Assembly (NCBI RefSeq): GCF_000178995.1
Contig: NZ_ADVZ01000001.1
Coordinates: 1,708,001 to 1,772,000 of the forward strand
DNA length: 64,000 nt
Direction: 5' to 3'
Source of the DNA: Afipia sp. 1NLS2
GTDB lineage: Bacteria > Pseudomonadota > Alphaproteobacteria > Rhizobiales > Xanthobacteraceae
Within the stretch, counting starts at the first letter, position 1. Each line of letters opens with the position of its first letter. This document shows, piece by piece, positions 21,680-31,110 of the stretch. A model generated the notes under the pieces. It searched no databases. It saw only the letters and a list, made by a program, of their open reading frames with translations, and was not told the origin of the DNA. Made by a program: the position numbers and the translations under genes.

Positions 21680-23284
21680 TCAGGCTTCGCGGCGGCGCCG
21701 CACCAGGACGACAAGTGCCGAGAGCACGACCATGATAGCGAGCGGCATATGTCGCCAGTGCGAGAAAACCGTCGGCGGTAATGCTACGGGCAATGCGGAA
21801 TCCAGAACAGCTTCTTGACCAAGCGCAAGGTGGCCGAGTTCACGCCCGACGGGGTCGATCACCCCGGAAATTCCGGTATTGGCGCTGCGCACGATCGGCA
21901 GCCCCTCCTCGATGGCGCGCAAGCGTGCCATCTGAAGATGCTGATAGGGGCCTGTGCTGTTTCCGAACCAGCCGTCATTGGTCAGGTTGACGATCCAGCC
22001 CGGCCGCTCACCCGTGGGCACGATGGCATCGGAGAAGGCGACCTCGTAGCAGATCAGCGGGAGGACGCGCGGCGCGCCGGGAATGGCCATGGTGCGCCGG
22101 CGGGCGCCAGGAATGAAGCCGCCTTGCACCTTGGTGAGTTGCTGGAAGCCGAGTTTTTCAAGCGTGCTTTGAAACGGCAAATATTCGCCGAACGGAACCA
22201 GATGCAGCTTGTCGTAGATCGAGAGAATGTCGCCGTCGTGATTGATGACGTAGATCGAGTTGTAGGCCTTGGTCGGCCGCACCGCCGGCGACAGATTGGG
22301 CGCGCGCACCGCGCCGGTGATGAGCGTGGTCTGCGGCGGCAGGAAGTTCGCGATCTTGGCAAGCTCGGCTGGTTCGCGCGTCAGGAAGAACGGAAACGCC
22401 GATTCCGGCCAGATCAGGATCGTGGCGTCGCGCACGCCGCTGGTCTGCGGGCCAGTGGCGCGGTCCGACAGCGCCATGTATCTCGCGAGCACGTCGTCCT
22501 TGGCGGAGTAGTTGAACTTCACGTCCTGCTGCAGGTTCGGCTGCATCAGCCGCAGCTTCACGCCGCTCACGAATTGCGTCGGGTGACGGTCGAGCCGCCA
22601 TGCGCCATAGCCGCCACTGGCGGCGAGCAGGACAAGAGAGAGGGCGAACGGCAGCCACGGCCGTTTCGTGCGGGCGCGGTCGTCGATCAGGGTCGCGGGG
22701 CTGGCAAAGATCGCGATCGCGAGGAAACTCACGCCCCAGATACCGATCAATGATGCGGCCTGCGCCATCGCCAATGGCTCGGCGAGTGCGTAGCCGAACA
22801 GGTTCCACGGAAAGCCGGACAGGATATGGCCGCGCAGCCATTCGCTGACGGTGAGCGCGACTGCCAGCGAGAGTAGACGTGACCAGTCCTTCGTCCAGAT
22901 CAGCCGCGCCAGCGCGCAGCCCGCAGCCATGAACAGCGCGAGCAGCGCTGGCAGACCAAGGATCGCAAGCGGCAGTAGCCAGGCGAAGGTTTCGGCATCG
23001 ACAAGAAACGCGTTGCCGATCCAGTACAGTCCGGCGACGAAATAGCCGAGACCGAACCACCATCCGGCGATGGCGGCACTGACCACGCCGCGCCGGCCGG
23101 GGCCGGTCCCATCGATCAGCCAGACCAGCACTGGGAAAGTGATGAACAGAACAGGCCATGCGTTGAAAGGTGCCATCGCCAGCGCGGAGCTGGCGCCTGC
23201 GACAAGCGCGATGGCCGCGCGCCGCCAGCCCCAGCTCAGGATCGTGGCGCGTGCGGGTGAGTGTAGGGCGGTGGCCACGCTCAT
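21680..23284 (-). CDS. lnt: Apolipoprotein N-acyltransferase Lnt
   Basis: Lnt adds the third acyl chain to the N-terminal cysteine of lipoproteins in the inner membrane. The 534-residue protein has about seven hydrophobic segments in the first 225 residues, then a periplasmic nitrilase-fold domain with the catalytic triad Glu294 (I-W-P-E-S-A), Lys359 (I-Y-D-K-L-H-L-V-P-F-G-E) and Cys412 (P-L-I-C-Y-E). The ATG overlaps the corC stop by 4 bases. Position after ybeY and corC is typical of Proteobacteria. Confidence 0.95.
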   Translation of the reverse strand: MSVATALHSPARATILSWGWRRAAIALVAGASSALAMAPFNAWPVLFITFPVLVWLIDGTGPGRRGVVSAAIAGWWFGLGYFVAGLYWIGNAFLVDAETFAWLLPLAILGLPALLALFMAAGCALARLIWTKDWSRLLSLAVALTVSEWLRGHILSGFPWNLFGYALAEPLAMAQAASLIGIWGVSFLAIAIFASPATLIDDRARTKRPWLPFALSLVLLAASGGYGAWRLDRHPTQFVSGVKLRLMQPNLQQDVKFNYSAKDDVLARYMALSDRATGPQTSGVRDATILIWPESAFPFFLTREPAELAKIANFLPPQTTLITGAVRAPNLSPAVRPTKAYNSIYVINHDGDILSIYDKLHLVPFGEYLPFQSTLEKLGFQQLTKVQGGFIPGARRRTMAIPGAPRVLPLICYEVAFSDAIVPTGERPGWIVNLTNDGWFGNSTGPYQHLQMARLRAIEEGLPIVRSANTGISGVIDPVGRELGHLALGQEAVLDSALPVALPPTVFSHWRHMPLAIMVVLSALVVLVRRRREA

Positions 23285-24387
23285 GTATTCGTCTCTCCAC
23301 CCGACGGCGGCTTTGTCGGCGCCTGTTCGGCGGATGGTTCGCGGCGGCGTCCGTCGCGCGGCGGGCGGCCGCTGGCTTCTTCCTTGCGGATGCCGATGCG
23401 CACGCGCTTGACGCGACGCGGATCGGCGTCGAGCACCTCGATCTCGAATTCGCCGGGGCCTGGAATGATTTCACCGCGCACCGGGAAGCGGCCGACCTGA
23501 TTGACGATGTAGCCGCCGAGCGTATCGACTTCCTCACCGGCCTCGCCGGTGTTGAACGTGTCGCCGACCACGGATTGTACGTCCTCGAGGCTGGCGCGCC
23601 CGTCGGCGATGAAGGAGTTGTCAGCCTGGCGCACCACGGAAGGCGTTTCGTCGCTGTCGTGTTCGTCGTCGATTTCTCCGACGATCTGCTCGACAATGTC
23701 CTCGATCGAAACGAGGCCGTCGGTGCCACCATATTCGTCGACAACCAATGCAAGATGAATGCGGGTCGCCTGCATCTGCGCCAGCAGATCAATCGCGGGC
23801 ATCGACGGCGGCACGTACAAAAGCTCGCGCATGATGGCGGTGTCCGCGAGCTGAATGGCGAGATTGACGGATTTCAGATCGAGGCCGGCCGGAAACGGCT
23901 TCTTGCGCTTGGCGTTCACCTCGGGATCCACCTTGGCCTTAGAGGTGATGAAGGCGACGAGATCGCGGATGTGGACGATGCCCTCGGGTTCGTCGAGCGT
24001 GTCGTTGTAGACGACGAGGCGGGAGTGGCCCGCGCTCTCGAACAGCGACATCAGTTCAGCCAATGAAATGTCGCGGCGCACGGCGACGATGTCGGCGCGC
24101 GGCACCATGACGTCGGCGATGCGGCGATCGTGCAGCGACAGGATGTTGCGCAGCATAGTGCGCTCGACCGCGGTGAAGCTGGTCTCGTCGTCGGGCGCGG
24201 TCGCGTCGAGCACGACCTGAATGTCGGCGCGCGCGGAGCCGGCCTTCCAGCCGAACAATGAACGGATCGCGCGCGAGAGCCAGGATTCGGCGGCCGGGCG
24301 CAGCACTTCGCCCTGCTGCACCGGCACGGGCAGCGTGGTGGCAGAGGGGGTAGGCGTTGTTGCGCTATGGTCGGAGTCGTTCGTCAC
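23281..24387 (-). CDS. corC: CorC/HlyC family CBS-domain protein, no DUF21 domain
   Basis: The 368-residue protein contains paired CBS domains (about 85-215, D-V-M-V-P-R-A-D-I-V and I-H-I-R-D-L-V-A) and a C-terminal CorC_HlyC transporter-associated domain (about 270-345, ending D-P-R-R-V-K-R-V-R-I). The N-terminal DUF21 membrane domain of larger relatives is absent, so it is soluble, like E. coli YbeX/CorC. Relatives are linked to Mg/Co efflux and to ribosome-related functions. It starts with GTG in the overlapping junction TAGTG with ybeY and overlaps lnt. Confidence 0.88.
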   Translation of the reverse strand: MTNDSDHSATTPTPSATTLPVPVQQGEVLRPAAESWLSRAIRSLFGWKAGSARADIQVVLDATAPDDETSFTAVERTMLRNILSLHDRRIADVMVPRADIVAVRRDISLAELMSLFESAGHSRLVVYNDTLDEPEGIVHIRDLVAFITSKAKVDPEVNAKRKKPFPAGLDLKSVNLAIQLADTAIMRELLYVPPSMPAIDLLAQMQATRIHLALVVDEYGGTDGLVSIEDIVEQIVGEIDDEHDSDETPSVVRQADNSFIADGRASLEDVQSVVGDTFNTGEAGEEVDTLGGYIVNQVGRFPVRGEIIPGPGEFEIEVLDADPRRVKRVRIGIRKEEASGRPPRDGRRREPSAEQAPTKPPSGGETNT

Positions 24388-24881
24388 TACTTTGCCTGGT
24401 CGCTGGTGAGATAGGGGTCGGCGATGCCGAGCTTCGCCAGAATGTCCCGCTCCAGTCCCTCCATCTCCTCGGCCTCGTCATCGTCGAGATGGTCGTAGCC
24501 GAGCAGGTGCAGGAAGCCATGAATGGCGAGATGACTCAAATGGTTTTGGAATGGCTTGCCTTCCGTCTCCGCCTCAAAGCGCGTCGTCTCATAGGCGATG
24601 GCGATGTCGCCCAGCATCAAGGGCTGCGGCGTTGCGCCGGGCGGCTGTGCAGCCGGAAAGGACAGCACGTTGGTCGCCTTGTCCTGGTCGCGCCATTCCT
24701 TATTCAGTTCGCGAATGCGCGCGTCGTCCGTCAGCATCACCGCGACTTCGGTGTCCTCTGCGGGCAATTCAACGAATGAGGCGGCGGCGGCGATGGCGCG
24801 CTGGATGACGGCTTCGGCATCAGCCTGCGCCTGCCAGCAATCGGCGGCAATCAGGACATCGGCGGTGGGAGGACGCGGCAT
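24387..24881 (-). CDS. ybeY: Endoribonuclease YbeY (16S rRNA maturation)
   Basis: YbeY is a zinc-dependent RNase that matures the 3' end of 16S rRNA and takes part in ribosome quality control. The metal motif H-G-F-L-H-L-L-G-Y-D-H is complete. The ATG at 24881 gives 164 residues and leaves a 4-base gap to phoH; the longer frame from 24950 would run into phoH and has no support. It shares one base with the corC start. Confidence 0.94.
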   Translation of the reverse strand: MPRPPTADVLIAADCWQAQADAEAVIQRAIAAAASFVELPAEDTEVAVMLTDDARIRELNKEWRDQDKATNVLSFPAAQPPGATPQPLMLGDIAIAYETTRFEAETEGKPFQNHLSHLAIHGFLHLLGYDHLDDDEAEEMEGLERDILAKLGIADPYLTSDQAK

Positions 24882-24885
24882 CGTC

Positions 24886-25944
24886 TCAGGCAGGCTTGGC
24901 CGGAGAGGCGGGGCGCGGCCCGCCTTCATAGGCAGCGACAATGCGCGCAACCAGTTCGTGACGGATCACGTCTTCGGCGGCGAACGTCACCTGCGCGATG
25001 CCTTCCACGCCGGACAGCAACCGTGAGGCTTCCGCGAGGCCGGATTGCTGGCCGTTCGGCAGATCGACCTGGCTCGGGTCGCCGGTGATGATCATGCGAC
25101 TGTTTTCGCCAAGGCGCGTCAGAAACATCTTCATCTGCATCGACGTCGTGTTCTGCGCTTCGTCGAGAATGATCGCGGCGTTGGTCAGCGTGCGTCCGCG
25201 CATGAAGGCGAGCGGCGCGATTTCGATCTCTCCGCTTTGCAGTGCGCGCTCGACCACGCGCGAATCCATCAGGTCGTAAAGCGCGTCGTAAATCGGGCGC
25301 AGATATGGGTCGACCTTCTCGCGCATGTCGCCGGGCAGGAAGCCGAGCCGTTCGCCCGCCTCCACCGCAGGCCGCGACAGGATAATGCGATCGACTTCCT
25401 TGCGTTCGAACAGCTGGCAGGCCTGCGCCACCGCGAGCCAGGTCTTGCCGGTGCCGGCGGGGCCGATCCCGAACACGAGTTCGTTGCGCTTCAGCGCGCG
25501 GATATAGGCGTCCTGCGCGGCGGTACGGGCGCGGACCGGGCGCTTGCGCAGATTGATTTCCTCGAACGAAGTTTTCCCCGTGCGCGTCTCGAAATCGAAC
25601 AGCGAGCCCTGCGCGAGGATGGCGCGGATCGCGCCCTCGACATCGCCATGGCTGATATCTGTCGCGGCGAGCGCCTGCTTGTAGAGCGTTTCGAGCACGC
25701 GCCGCGCCGCATCGCAGCCATCGCGTGAGCCCGCGATGGTGACGTGGTTGCCGCGTGAATCAGCGACCACGCCGAGGCGGCGTTCGATCAGCGCAAGGTG
25801 CTGGCCATAAGGTCCCACCAGCGCAGAGGCCGCACGGTTGTCGTCGAAGGCGACGACGATCTGTGTTTCCGGTGAGGAGGAGGGGTCGCGATCGGATTTG
25901 CGGCCGGGAGCGAGTGAAGGTGAATCCGCTGCGCTTTTAGGCAA
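24886..25944 (-). CDS. phoH: PhoH-like ATPase (YbeZ)
   Basis: PhoH-like proteins are P-loop ATPases with an N-terminal KH-like region and possible RNA helicase activity; YbeZ works with YbeY. The Walker A motif G-P-A-G-T-G-K-T-W and Walker [11 protein letters not shown] are intact. The start is uncertain: a TTG at 25944 (L-P-K-S-A-A-D) overlaps the miaB stop by 8 bases and gives 352 residues, while an upstream frame reaches 26013. I choose the shorter one because the longer extension lies wholly inside miaB. Confidence 0.9.
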   Translation of the reverse strand: MPKSAADSPSLAPGRKSDRDPSSSPETQIVVAFDDNRAASALVGPYGQHLALIERRLGVVADSRGNHVTIAGSRDGCDAARRVLETLYKQALAATDISHGDVEGAIRAILAQGSLFDFETRTGKTSFEEINLRKRPVRARTAAQDAYIRALKRNELVFGIGPAGTGKTWLAVAQACQLFERKEVDRIILSRPAVEAGERLGFLPGDMREKVDPYLRPIYDALYDLMDSRVVERALQSGEIEIAPLAFMRGRTLTNAAIILDEAQNTTSMQMKMFLTRLGENSRMIITGDPSQVDLPNGQQSGLAEASRLLSGVEGIAQVTFAAEDVIRHELVARIVAAYEGGPRPASPAKPA

Positions 25945-27367
25945 AGGTTTCAGGCTCCGTTGCAGGGATTGAAATGGGTGCGCGGGGTGTATCCGTCGCA
26001 TGCGTGGACGCAAGCCTGCCCTTGAGGCTGTAGCGCTCCAGACTGTCGATGGTGACCGGCAAAACCTGGCCGATGATGTCTGCCGGTGCCATCACATGCG
26101 CCGGTTGCAGATAAGCGGTGCGGCCGACGATCTGGCCCGGCTCGCGCGCCGCGCGTTCGAACAGCACCTCGACCGTCTGGCCGATGGCAGCCCTGTTGAA
26201 GCTCGCCTGCTGGGCGTCGATCAAGCCCTGGAGTCGTGCCAGGCGCTCGTCCATCACCGCTGCTGGAACCGCCAAGGCCGTGTCCGTCTCCTGCATGTCC
26301 GCCGCCGGAGTGCCCGGGCGGGGCGAATACTTGAACGAATAGGCGCCAGCGTAGCTGATTTGTGTGACGAGCGCGAGGGTGTCGGAAAAATCCTGTTCGG
26401 TTTCACCCGGAAATCCGACGATGAAATCCGATGAGAACGCGATCTTCGGGGACGCCTTTCGGAACCGCTCGATGGTGCGGATATAGTCAGCCGCGGCGTG
26501 TTTGCGGTTCATCGCCGCCAGAATCCGGTCGGAGCCGGATTGCACCGGCAAATGCACGAACGGCATCACGGCGGGAATGTCGCGGTGGGCCTCGATCAGT
26601 GAATCGTCCACATCGCGCGGGTGGCTGGTCGAATAACGCAGCCGCACGATGCCCGGAACGCTAGCGAGATGATGCAGCAGGCGGCCGAGCGACCATGCCT
26701 GTCCGCTCGCGCCTTCGCCGTGATAGGCGTTGACGTTCTGGCCGATCAGCGTGATCTCGCGCACGCCATTGTCCGCGAGGCGCTTCACGTCATCGACGAT
26801 GGCGGCGACCGGCCGCGACACTTCCATGCCGCGCGTATAGGGCACGACGCAGAAGGTGCAGAATTTGTCGCAGCCTTCCTGCACCGTGACGAAGGACGAG
26901 ATGCCGCGCGCGCGGATCGCCGCAGGCTTTGGCGCGGGGAGCGATGAGAATTTGTCTTGAATAGGAAATTCGGTTTCGATCGTGGGTGCGCCGGTGCGCG
27001 CCTTGGCCAGGAGTTTCGGCAGGTTGTGATAGCTCTGCGGACCGACCACCACGTCAACGGTCGAGGCGCGGCGGGTGATCTCCGCACCCTCGGCCTGCGC
27101 CACGCATCCGGCGACCGCGATCTTCATCTCGCGTCCCTCGCGCGCGGCCTCTTCCTTCATCACGCGCAGACGGCCGAGTTCGGAGAACACTTTCTCCGAG
27201 GCCTTCTCGCGAATGTGACAGGTGTTGAGGATGACGAGGTCGGCTTCATTGGCGTCCGCCGTCTCCACGAATCCCTCCGGCGCCAGCGTGTCCACCATGC
27301 GTTGCGCATCGTAGACGTTCATCTGGCAGCCGTAGGATTTGATGTGCAGCTTGCGCGGCGGCGTCAT
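25937..27367 (-). CDS. miaB: tRNA 2-methylthio-N6-isopentenyladenosine synthase MiaB
   Basis: MiaB is a radical-SAM methylthiotransferase that modifies A37 in tRNAs reading U-starting codons. The 476-residue protein has the N-terminal UPF0004 domain with cluster cysteines at 14, 50 and 88, the radical-SAM cluster C166-x3-C170-x2-C173 (G-C-D-K-F-C-T-F-C), and a C-terminal TRAM domain. It lies between the fur-like gene and phoH on the same strand. Confidence 0.96.
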   Translation of the reverse strand: MTPPRKLHIKSYGCQMNVYDAQRMVDTLAPEGFVETADANEADLVILNTCHIREKASEKVFSELGRLRVMKEEAAREGREMKIAVAGCVAQAEGAEITRRASTVDVVVGPQSYHNLPKLLAKARTGAPTIETEFPIQDKFSSLPAPKPAAIRARGISSFVTVQEGCDKFCTFCVVPYTRGMEVSRPVAAIVDDVKRLADNGVREITLIGQNVNAYHGEGASGQAWSLGRLLHHLASVPGIVRLRYSTSHPRDVDDSLIEAHRDIPAVMPFVHLPVQSGSDRILAAMNRKHAAADYIRTIERFRKASPKIAFSSDFIVGFPGETEQDFSDTLALVTQISYAGAYSFKYSPRPGTPAADMQETDTALAVPAAVMDERLARLQGLIDAQQASFNRAAIGQTVEVLFERAAREPGQIVGRTAYLQPAHVMAPADIIGQVLPVTIDSLERYSLKGRLASTHATDTPRAPISIPATEPETFA

Positions 27368-27497
27368 GAAAACCGGGTTGGTTGCGGCGGTGGCGGAAGG
27401 AGCAGGGCTCCTTTCGCGGCAAGCGCTTCAAATATAGCGGATCGGGACCCGAATCCAGCGATGAGAAGCCGCAAAACCTGCTGAAATTGATGGAAAT

Positions 27498-27947
27498 TCA
27501 GCTTTTGTCGTCGTCGAGCGGGACGCAATATAGTTCCAGGCGGTGGTCCACCAGCCTGTAGCCGAGTTTCCGGGCGATCTCGGTCTGCAGCGTTTCGATC
27601 TGTTCGGACGTGAACTCGATCACCTTGCCGTCACGCAGGTTGATGAGATGGTCGTGATGGTTGTCCGGCACCTGCTCGTAGCGCGCGCGGCCCTCGCGGA
27701 AATCGTGACGTTCGATGATGCCGGCATCCTCGAACAGCTTGACGGTGCGGTACACCGTCGAGATCGAGATCTTGTCGTCGACCGCGACGCAGCGCCGGTA
27801 CAATTCTTCCACGTCGGGGTGGTCGTTGGACTCCGCCAGGACGCGCGCGATCACGCGGCGCTGCTCGGTCATGCGCATGCCGGTTGCGGCACAGCGCGAC
27901 TCGATGTCGGTCGATGTCGAAGCGGAAACGGGTTTCGCGATGGGCAT
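27498..27947 (-). CDS. fur: Fur/Mur family transcriptional regulator
   Basis: This is a second Fur-superfamily protein, 149 residues, with the winged helix (R-M-T-E-Q-R-R-V-I-A and I-S-T-V-Y-R-T-V-K) and the metal motif H-H-D-H-L-I. It lacks the G-C-P-W-H-D heme motif of Irr and is the canonical Fur-type member. In rhizobia the protein at this locus often acts on manganese genes (Mur), and in Bradyrhizobium it is linked to control of irr. It lies between rimI and miaB in a tight series. Confidence 0.9.
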   Translation of the reverse strand: MPIAKPVSASTSTDIESRCAATGMRMTEQRRVIARVLAESNDHPDVEELYRRCVAVDDKISISTVYRTVKLFEDAGIIERHDFREGRARYEQVPDNHHDHLINLRDGKVIEFTSEQIETLQTEIARKLGYRLVDHRLELYCVPLDDDKS

Positions 27948-27971
27948 GGACGCTATTTTGCCATTGTGGGG

Positions 27972-28472
27972 CTACGACGACAAGTCGCGACGCATCACGA
28001 TGGCATTTAATTGAGCGCCGCTGTCATCTTTATAATAGCGCTCACGCCGGCCCACGGTGCCAAAACCTGCCCTCGCATACAGCGCACGCGCGGGCAGGTT
28101 GTTTTCCTCGACTTCGAGAAAAACTGTCCGGATACCGGTGCCCGCGAGGTAGCCGAGATGGGTCTGGACGAGCGGGCCGGACAGGCCGCGTCCGCGCATG
28201 TTGGGCGCAATCGCGACCGACAGAATTTCCGCCTCGTCCGCCGCCATGCGCGAGAGGATGAAGCCTGCAATGGTGCGGCCCATCCGCAGCCTGTGTGCGA
28301 GCACGCTGCGGTCGGCCAGCAACTGCTCGAACTCACCGACATCCCATCCACGATGAAAGGATGCCTTGTGCAGCCGCGCCAAGGCGGGCGCGTCGCGCAA
28401 ATTTGCGGGCTCAACCGCTGCATCGCCGCGCGATAGAAAAAGCGACAGGAATTTTGAGACGAGGCCCGGCAT
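27972..28472 (-). CDS. rimI: Ribosomal protein S18-alanine N-acetyltransferase RimI
   Basis: RimI is a GNAT enzyme that acetylates the N-terminal alanine of S18. The 166-residue product has the acetyl-CoA motif V-A-I-A-P-N-M-R-G-R-G-L and the RimI-type ending A-L-Y-A-R-A-G-F-G-T-V-G-R-R-E-R-Y-Y. The start shares one base with the tsaB stop (TGATG), and tsaB-rimI pairing is widely conserved. Confidence 0.92.
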   Translation of the reverse strand: MPGLVSKFLSLFLSRGDAAVEPANLRDAPALARLHKASFHRGWDVGEFEQLLADRSVLAHRLRMGRTIAGFILSRMAADEAEILSVAIAPNMRGRGLSGPLVQTHLGYLAGTGIRTVFLEVEENNLPARALYARAGFGTVGRRERYYKDDSGAQLNAIVMRRDLSS

Positions 28473-29149
28473 CAGCGTTGCGCCAGTTCGGCCTTGGTCT
28501 TGGCGTCGGGCGCACGCAGGTAATAAGGCCGTGGCGGCGCTTCATCGGGGTCCACGCTGGCGCCGAGCCATGCGACCCATGCGATGTCCGGCGCAGCCTG
28601 CCGGTCGACTGATGCGGGCGGCTCGAATTCCGGGGGCCATTGCGCCGCGATCATGTCGGCCGCATCGCCGACAATATGCGCAGGACCGAAGCGCGCAGCG
28701 CGGAAAACGTCCTCAAGAGGCATGATGGCGGGTTTGATGAGGCTCGTGCCTTCGCCGGAAAAGACCTGGGCGTAGACATGGCCATGGCGGGCATCGATCG
28801 CCGCGATTACCGGCGTTTCGCTTTCCCCGTCGATCAGCGGCGCGGCATAGGCAGCGAGCGTGGTGATGCCGACCACGGGGCGGTTGGCCGCAAGGCCAAG
28901 CCCGCGACCTGCTGAAATGCCGACCCGAAGCCCGGTGAAGCTGCCGGGGCCGACCGTGACCGCGATCCGGTCGAGCGCGGAATAAGAAAGGCTGGCCGCC
29001 TTCATCACCTCGTCGATCATCGGCATCAGCGCTTCGGCGTGGCCACGCTTCATCGGCAGGCTCTGCCGCGCGCGGAAGGCTTCCGCATCGGTGTCGAGCA
29101 CCGCGGCAGCGCAGGATTCCAGCGCGGTATCGATGGCGAGAACGAGCAT
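28472..29149 (-). CDS. tsaB: tRNA threonylcarbamoyladenosine biosynthesis protein TsaB
   Basis: TsaB is the scaffold partner of TsaD in making t6A37 on ANN-decoding tRNAs. The 225-residue ASKHA-fold protein starts M-L-V-L-A-I-D-T-A-L-E-S-C and includes V-G-P-G-S-F-T-G-L-R-V-G and the A-A-I-D-A-R-H-G-H-V-Y segment. The open frame continues upstream across the nfuA gene, but that extension is out of family and has no start signal. The stop overlaps rimI. Confidence 0.94.
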   Translation of the reverse strand: MLVLAIDTALESCAAAVLDTDAEAFRARQSLPMKRGHAEALMPMIDEVMKAASLSYSALDRIAVTVGPGSFTGLRVGISAGRGLGLAANRPVVGITTLAAYAAPLIDGESETPVIAAIDARHGHVYAQVFSGEGTSLIKPAIMPLEDVFRAARFGPAHIVGDAADMIAAQWPPEFEPPASVDRQAAPDIAWVAWLGASVDPDEAPPRPYYLRAPDAKTKAELAQR

Positions 29150-29231
29150 GATCGGCGAATAAGGTTTTCGTGAAAGGGCGAAATCGCAGGCTTCAAAGCC
29201 TGCCGGGGTACGCAAGCATTCAGAAAAATAA

Positions 29232-29254
29232 ATGGCCGGGTCAAGCCCGGCCAT
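29232..29254. repeat. Dispersed palindromic repeat between nfuA and tsaB
   Basis: ATGGCCGGG-tcaag-CCCGGCCAT is a single unit of the same family as the repeats at 12,949-13,038 and 41,476-41,614. It may also act as a stem after nfuA. Confidence 0.75.
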
Positions 29255-29289
29255 CGTCAAATCGTCACTCTCGCGCGTGCGAGGAAGAC

Positions 29290-29853
29290 TTACATCGGCC
29301 TCACTTCGACAACGTCGGGCACGTAGTGCTTGAGCAGGTTCTGGATGCCGTGCTTCAGCGTCGCGGTCGAGGAGGGGCATCCCGAGCAGGAGCCCTTCAT
29401 GTCGAGGAAAACGATGCCGTCCTTGAAGCCGCGGAAGGTGATGTCGCCGCCGTCGCTGGCGACCGCCGGGCGAACGCGGGTTTCCAGAATGTCCTTGATG
29501 ATGCCGACAGTCTCGGCGTCGGCCTCGTTGAAGAATTCCTCGGCATGCGGTCCGGCATCCGGCTGCGCGCCGTCGGCAAGGATCGGCCCACCGGACATGT
29601 AGTGTTCCATGATGGTGCCGAGGATGGCGGGCTTGAGATGCTGCCAGTCGCCGTCGTCCTTGGTGACGGTGACGAAATCGGAACCGTAGAACACGCCGGT
29701 GACGCCGGGAATCTCGAACAGTTTCACCGCCAGTGGCGAGCGCGCGGCGCTGTCGCGGCTGGTGAATTCCATTGTGCCGCTGTCGAGCACGGTGCGGCCG
29801 GGCAGAAACTTCAGCGTGGCGGGATTGGGGGTAGTTTCGGTCTGGATAAACAT
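29290..29853 (-). CDS. nfuA: NifU/NfuA-type iron-sulfur scaffold protein
   Basis: The 187-residue protein has an N-terminal Nfu_N domain (about 1-88, T-E-T-T-P-N-P-A-T-L-K-F) and a C-terminal NifU domain with the cluster-binding C156-x-x-C159 (K-G-S-C-S-G-C-P). Such proteins carry and deliver 4Fe-4S clusters. I start it at M-F-I-Q-T-E with a GGAGA ribosome site; a TTG four codons earlier is rejected. The neighbour miaB is a cluster-dependent enzyme, but no direct link is shown. Confidence 0.92.
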   Translation of the reverse strand: MFIQTETTPNPATLKFLPGRTVLDSGTMEFTSRDSAARSPLAVKLFEIPGVTGVFYGSDFVTVTKDDGDWQHLKPAILGTIMEHYMSGGPILADGAQPDAGPHAEEFFNEADAETVGIIKDILETRVRPAVASDGGDITFRGFKDGIVFLDMKGSCSGCPSSTATLKHGIQNLLKHYVPDVVEVRPM

Positions 29854-30021
29854 GGGTGTCTCCAACGCATCGCCGGTTCAAGGCCGGCGCGATCGGGTTG
29901 CGGTGCCCTCTCCTAACAGATGGCGTTGTAAAAAGCACGATCAAGACGGCAACGCAGATGGCCGCCTTGAAATAAGGTCAGGAAGACAGGGGATTAGCGC
30001 CGAAATGCCGCAGTATTCGGG

Positions 30022-31059
30022 CTATTTCGGCTGCACGAAGCCGACGATGTCCTTCACGGCCTTCATGGTCTCGAAGGCGATGGCGCGCGCCCGTTCGGCG
30101 CCCTTCACCAGCACGGCATCGACGTGACCGGGGTCCTGCATCAGCCGCTTCATTTCCGCGCCGATCGGGCCGAGCTTGTCGACGGACAGATCGACCAGCG
30201 TCGACTTGAAGCCGGAGAATTGTCCGCCGCCGAATTCGCGCAGCACGTCGGCCTTGGTGCGGCCGGAGAGCGCAGCGTAGATGCCGACGAGATTGTCGGC
30301 TTCGGGACGCGACTTCAAACCGTCTTCCTCGGACGGCAGCGGCTCGGGATCGGTCTTGGCCTTGCGGATTTTCTGCGCGATGGCGTCGGCATCGTCGGTG
30401 AGGTTGATGCGCGAGTAATCCGACGGATCGGATTTCGACATTTTCTTCGAGCCGTCGCGCAGGCTCATCACGCGCGTCGCCGGGCCGGTGATCAGCGGCT
30501 CTGGTTGCGGGAAGAACTTCGGATCATAGCCCTTGGCGGCAATCGATTCCGAGAAATCGTTGTTGAACTTCTGCGCGATGTCGCGCGCCAGTTCGAGGTG
30601 CTGCTTCTGGTCCTCGCCGACCGGCACATGGGTCGCGCGATAGACGAGAATGTCCGCCGCCATCAGGTTCGGATAGGCGTACAGGCCGACGGATGCGTTC
30701 TCGCGGTCCTTGCCGGCCTTTTCCTTGAACTGGGTCATGCGGTTCAGCCAGCCGAGGCGGGCGACGCAATTGAGCACCCACGCCAGTTCGGCGTGTTCGG
30801 CCACCTGGCTCTGGTTGAAGACGATATGCTTGTCGGGATCGATGCCGCTGGCGAGAAACGCCGCCGTCACTTCGCGGATGTTGTGCGTCAGCTCAACCGG
30901 GTTCTGCCATACGGTGATCGCGTGCAGGTCCACCACGCAATAGATGCAGTTGTGGGTCTGCTGCAACTTCACGAAATTGACGATGGCGCCGAGATAGTTG
31001 CCGAGGTGCAGATTGCCCGTCGGCTGGACGCCCGAAAAAACCCGCTGAATCGCTGTCAT
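30022..31059 (-). CDS. trpS: Tryptophanyl-tRNA synthetase
   Basis: This class I aminoacyl-tRNA synthetase charges tRNA-Trp. The 345-residue protein has the HIGH-like P-T-G-N-L-H-L-G-N (13-21) and K-M-S-K-S at 206-210. The length is normal. It follows murJ by about 50 bases on the same strand. Confidence 0.97.
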   Translation of the reverse strand: MTAIQRVFSGVQPTGNLHLGNYLGAIVNFVKLQQTHNCIYCVVDLHAITVWQNPVELTHNIREVTAAFLASGIDPDKHIVFNQSQVAEHAELAWVLNCVARLGWLNRMTQFKEKAGKDRENASVGLYAYPNLMAADILVYRATHVPVGEDQKQHLELARDIAQKFNNDFSESIAAKGYDPKFFPQPEPLITGPATRVMSLRDGSKKMSKSDPSDYSRINLTDDADAIAQKIRKAKTDPEPLPSEEDGLKSRPEADNLVGIYAALSGRTKADVLREFGGGQFSGFKSTLVDLSVDKLGPIGAEMKRLMQDPGHVDAVLVKGAERARAIAFETMKAVKDIVGFVQPK

Positions 31060-31110
31060 GATATCGTTCCCGTGGAAGCGCCGCCTGAAGCCGCCGGCTG
31101 CTTCCGCCGC

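Noticed and set aside
28472-29944. 490-codon frame across tsaB and nfuA
   Set aside because: Only the last 225 codons match TsaB. The upstream part runs through nfuA, which is secure on the same strand in another frame.
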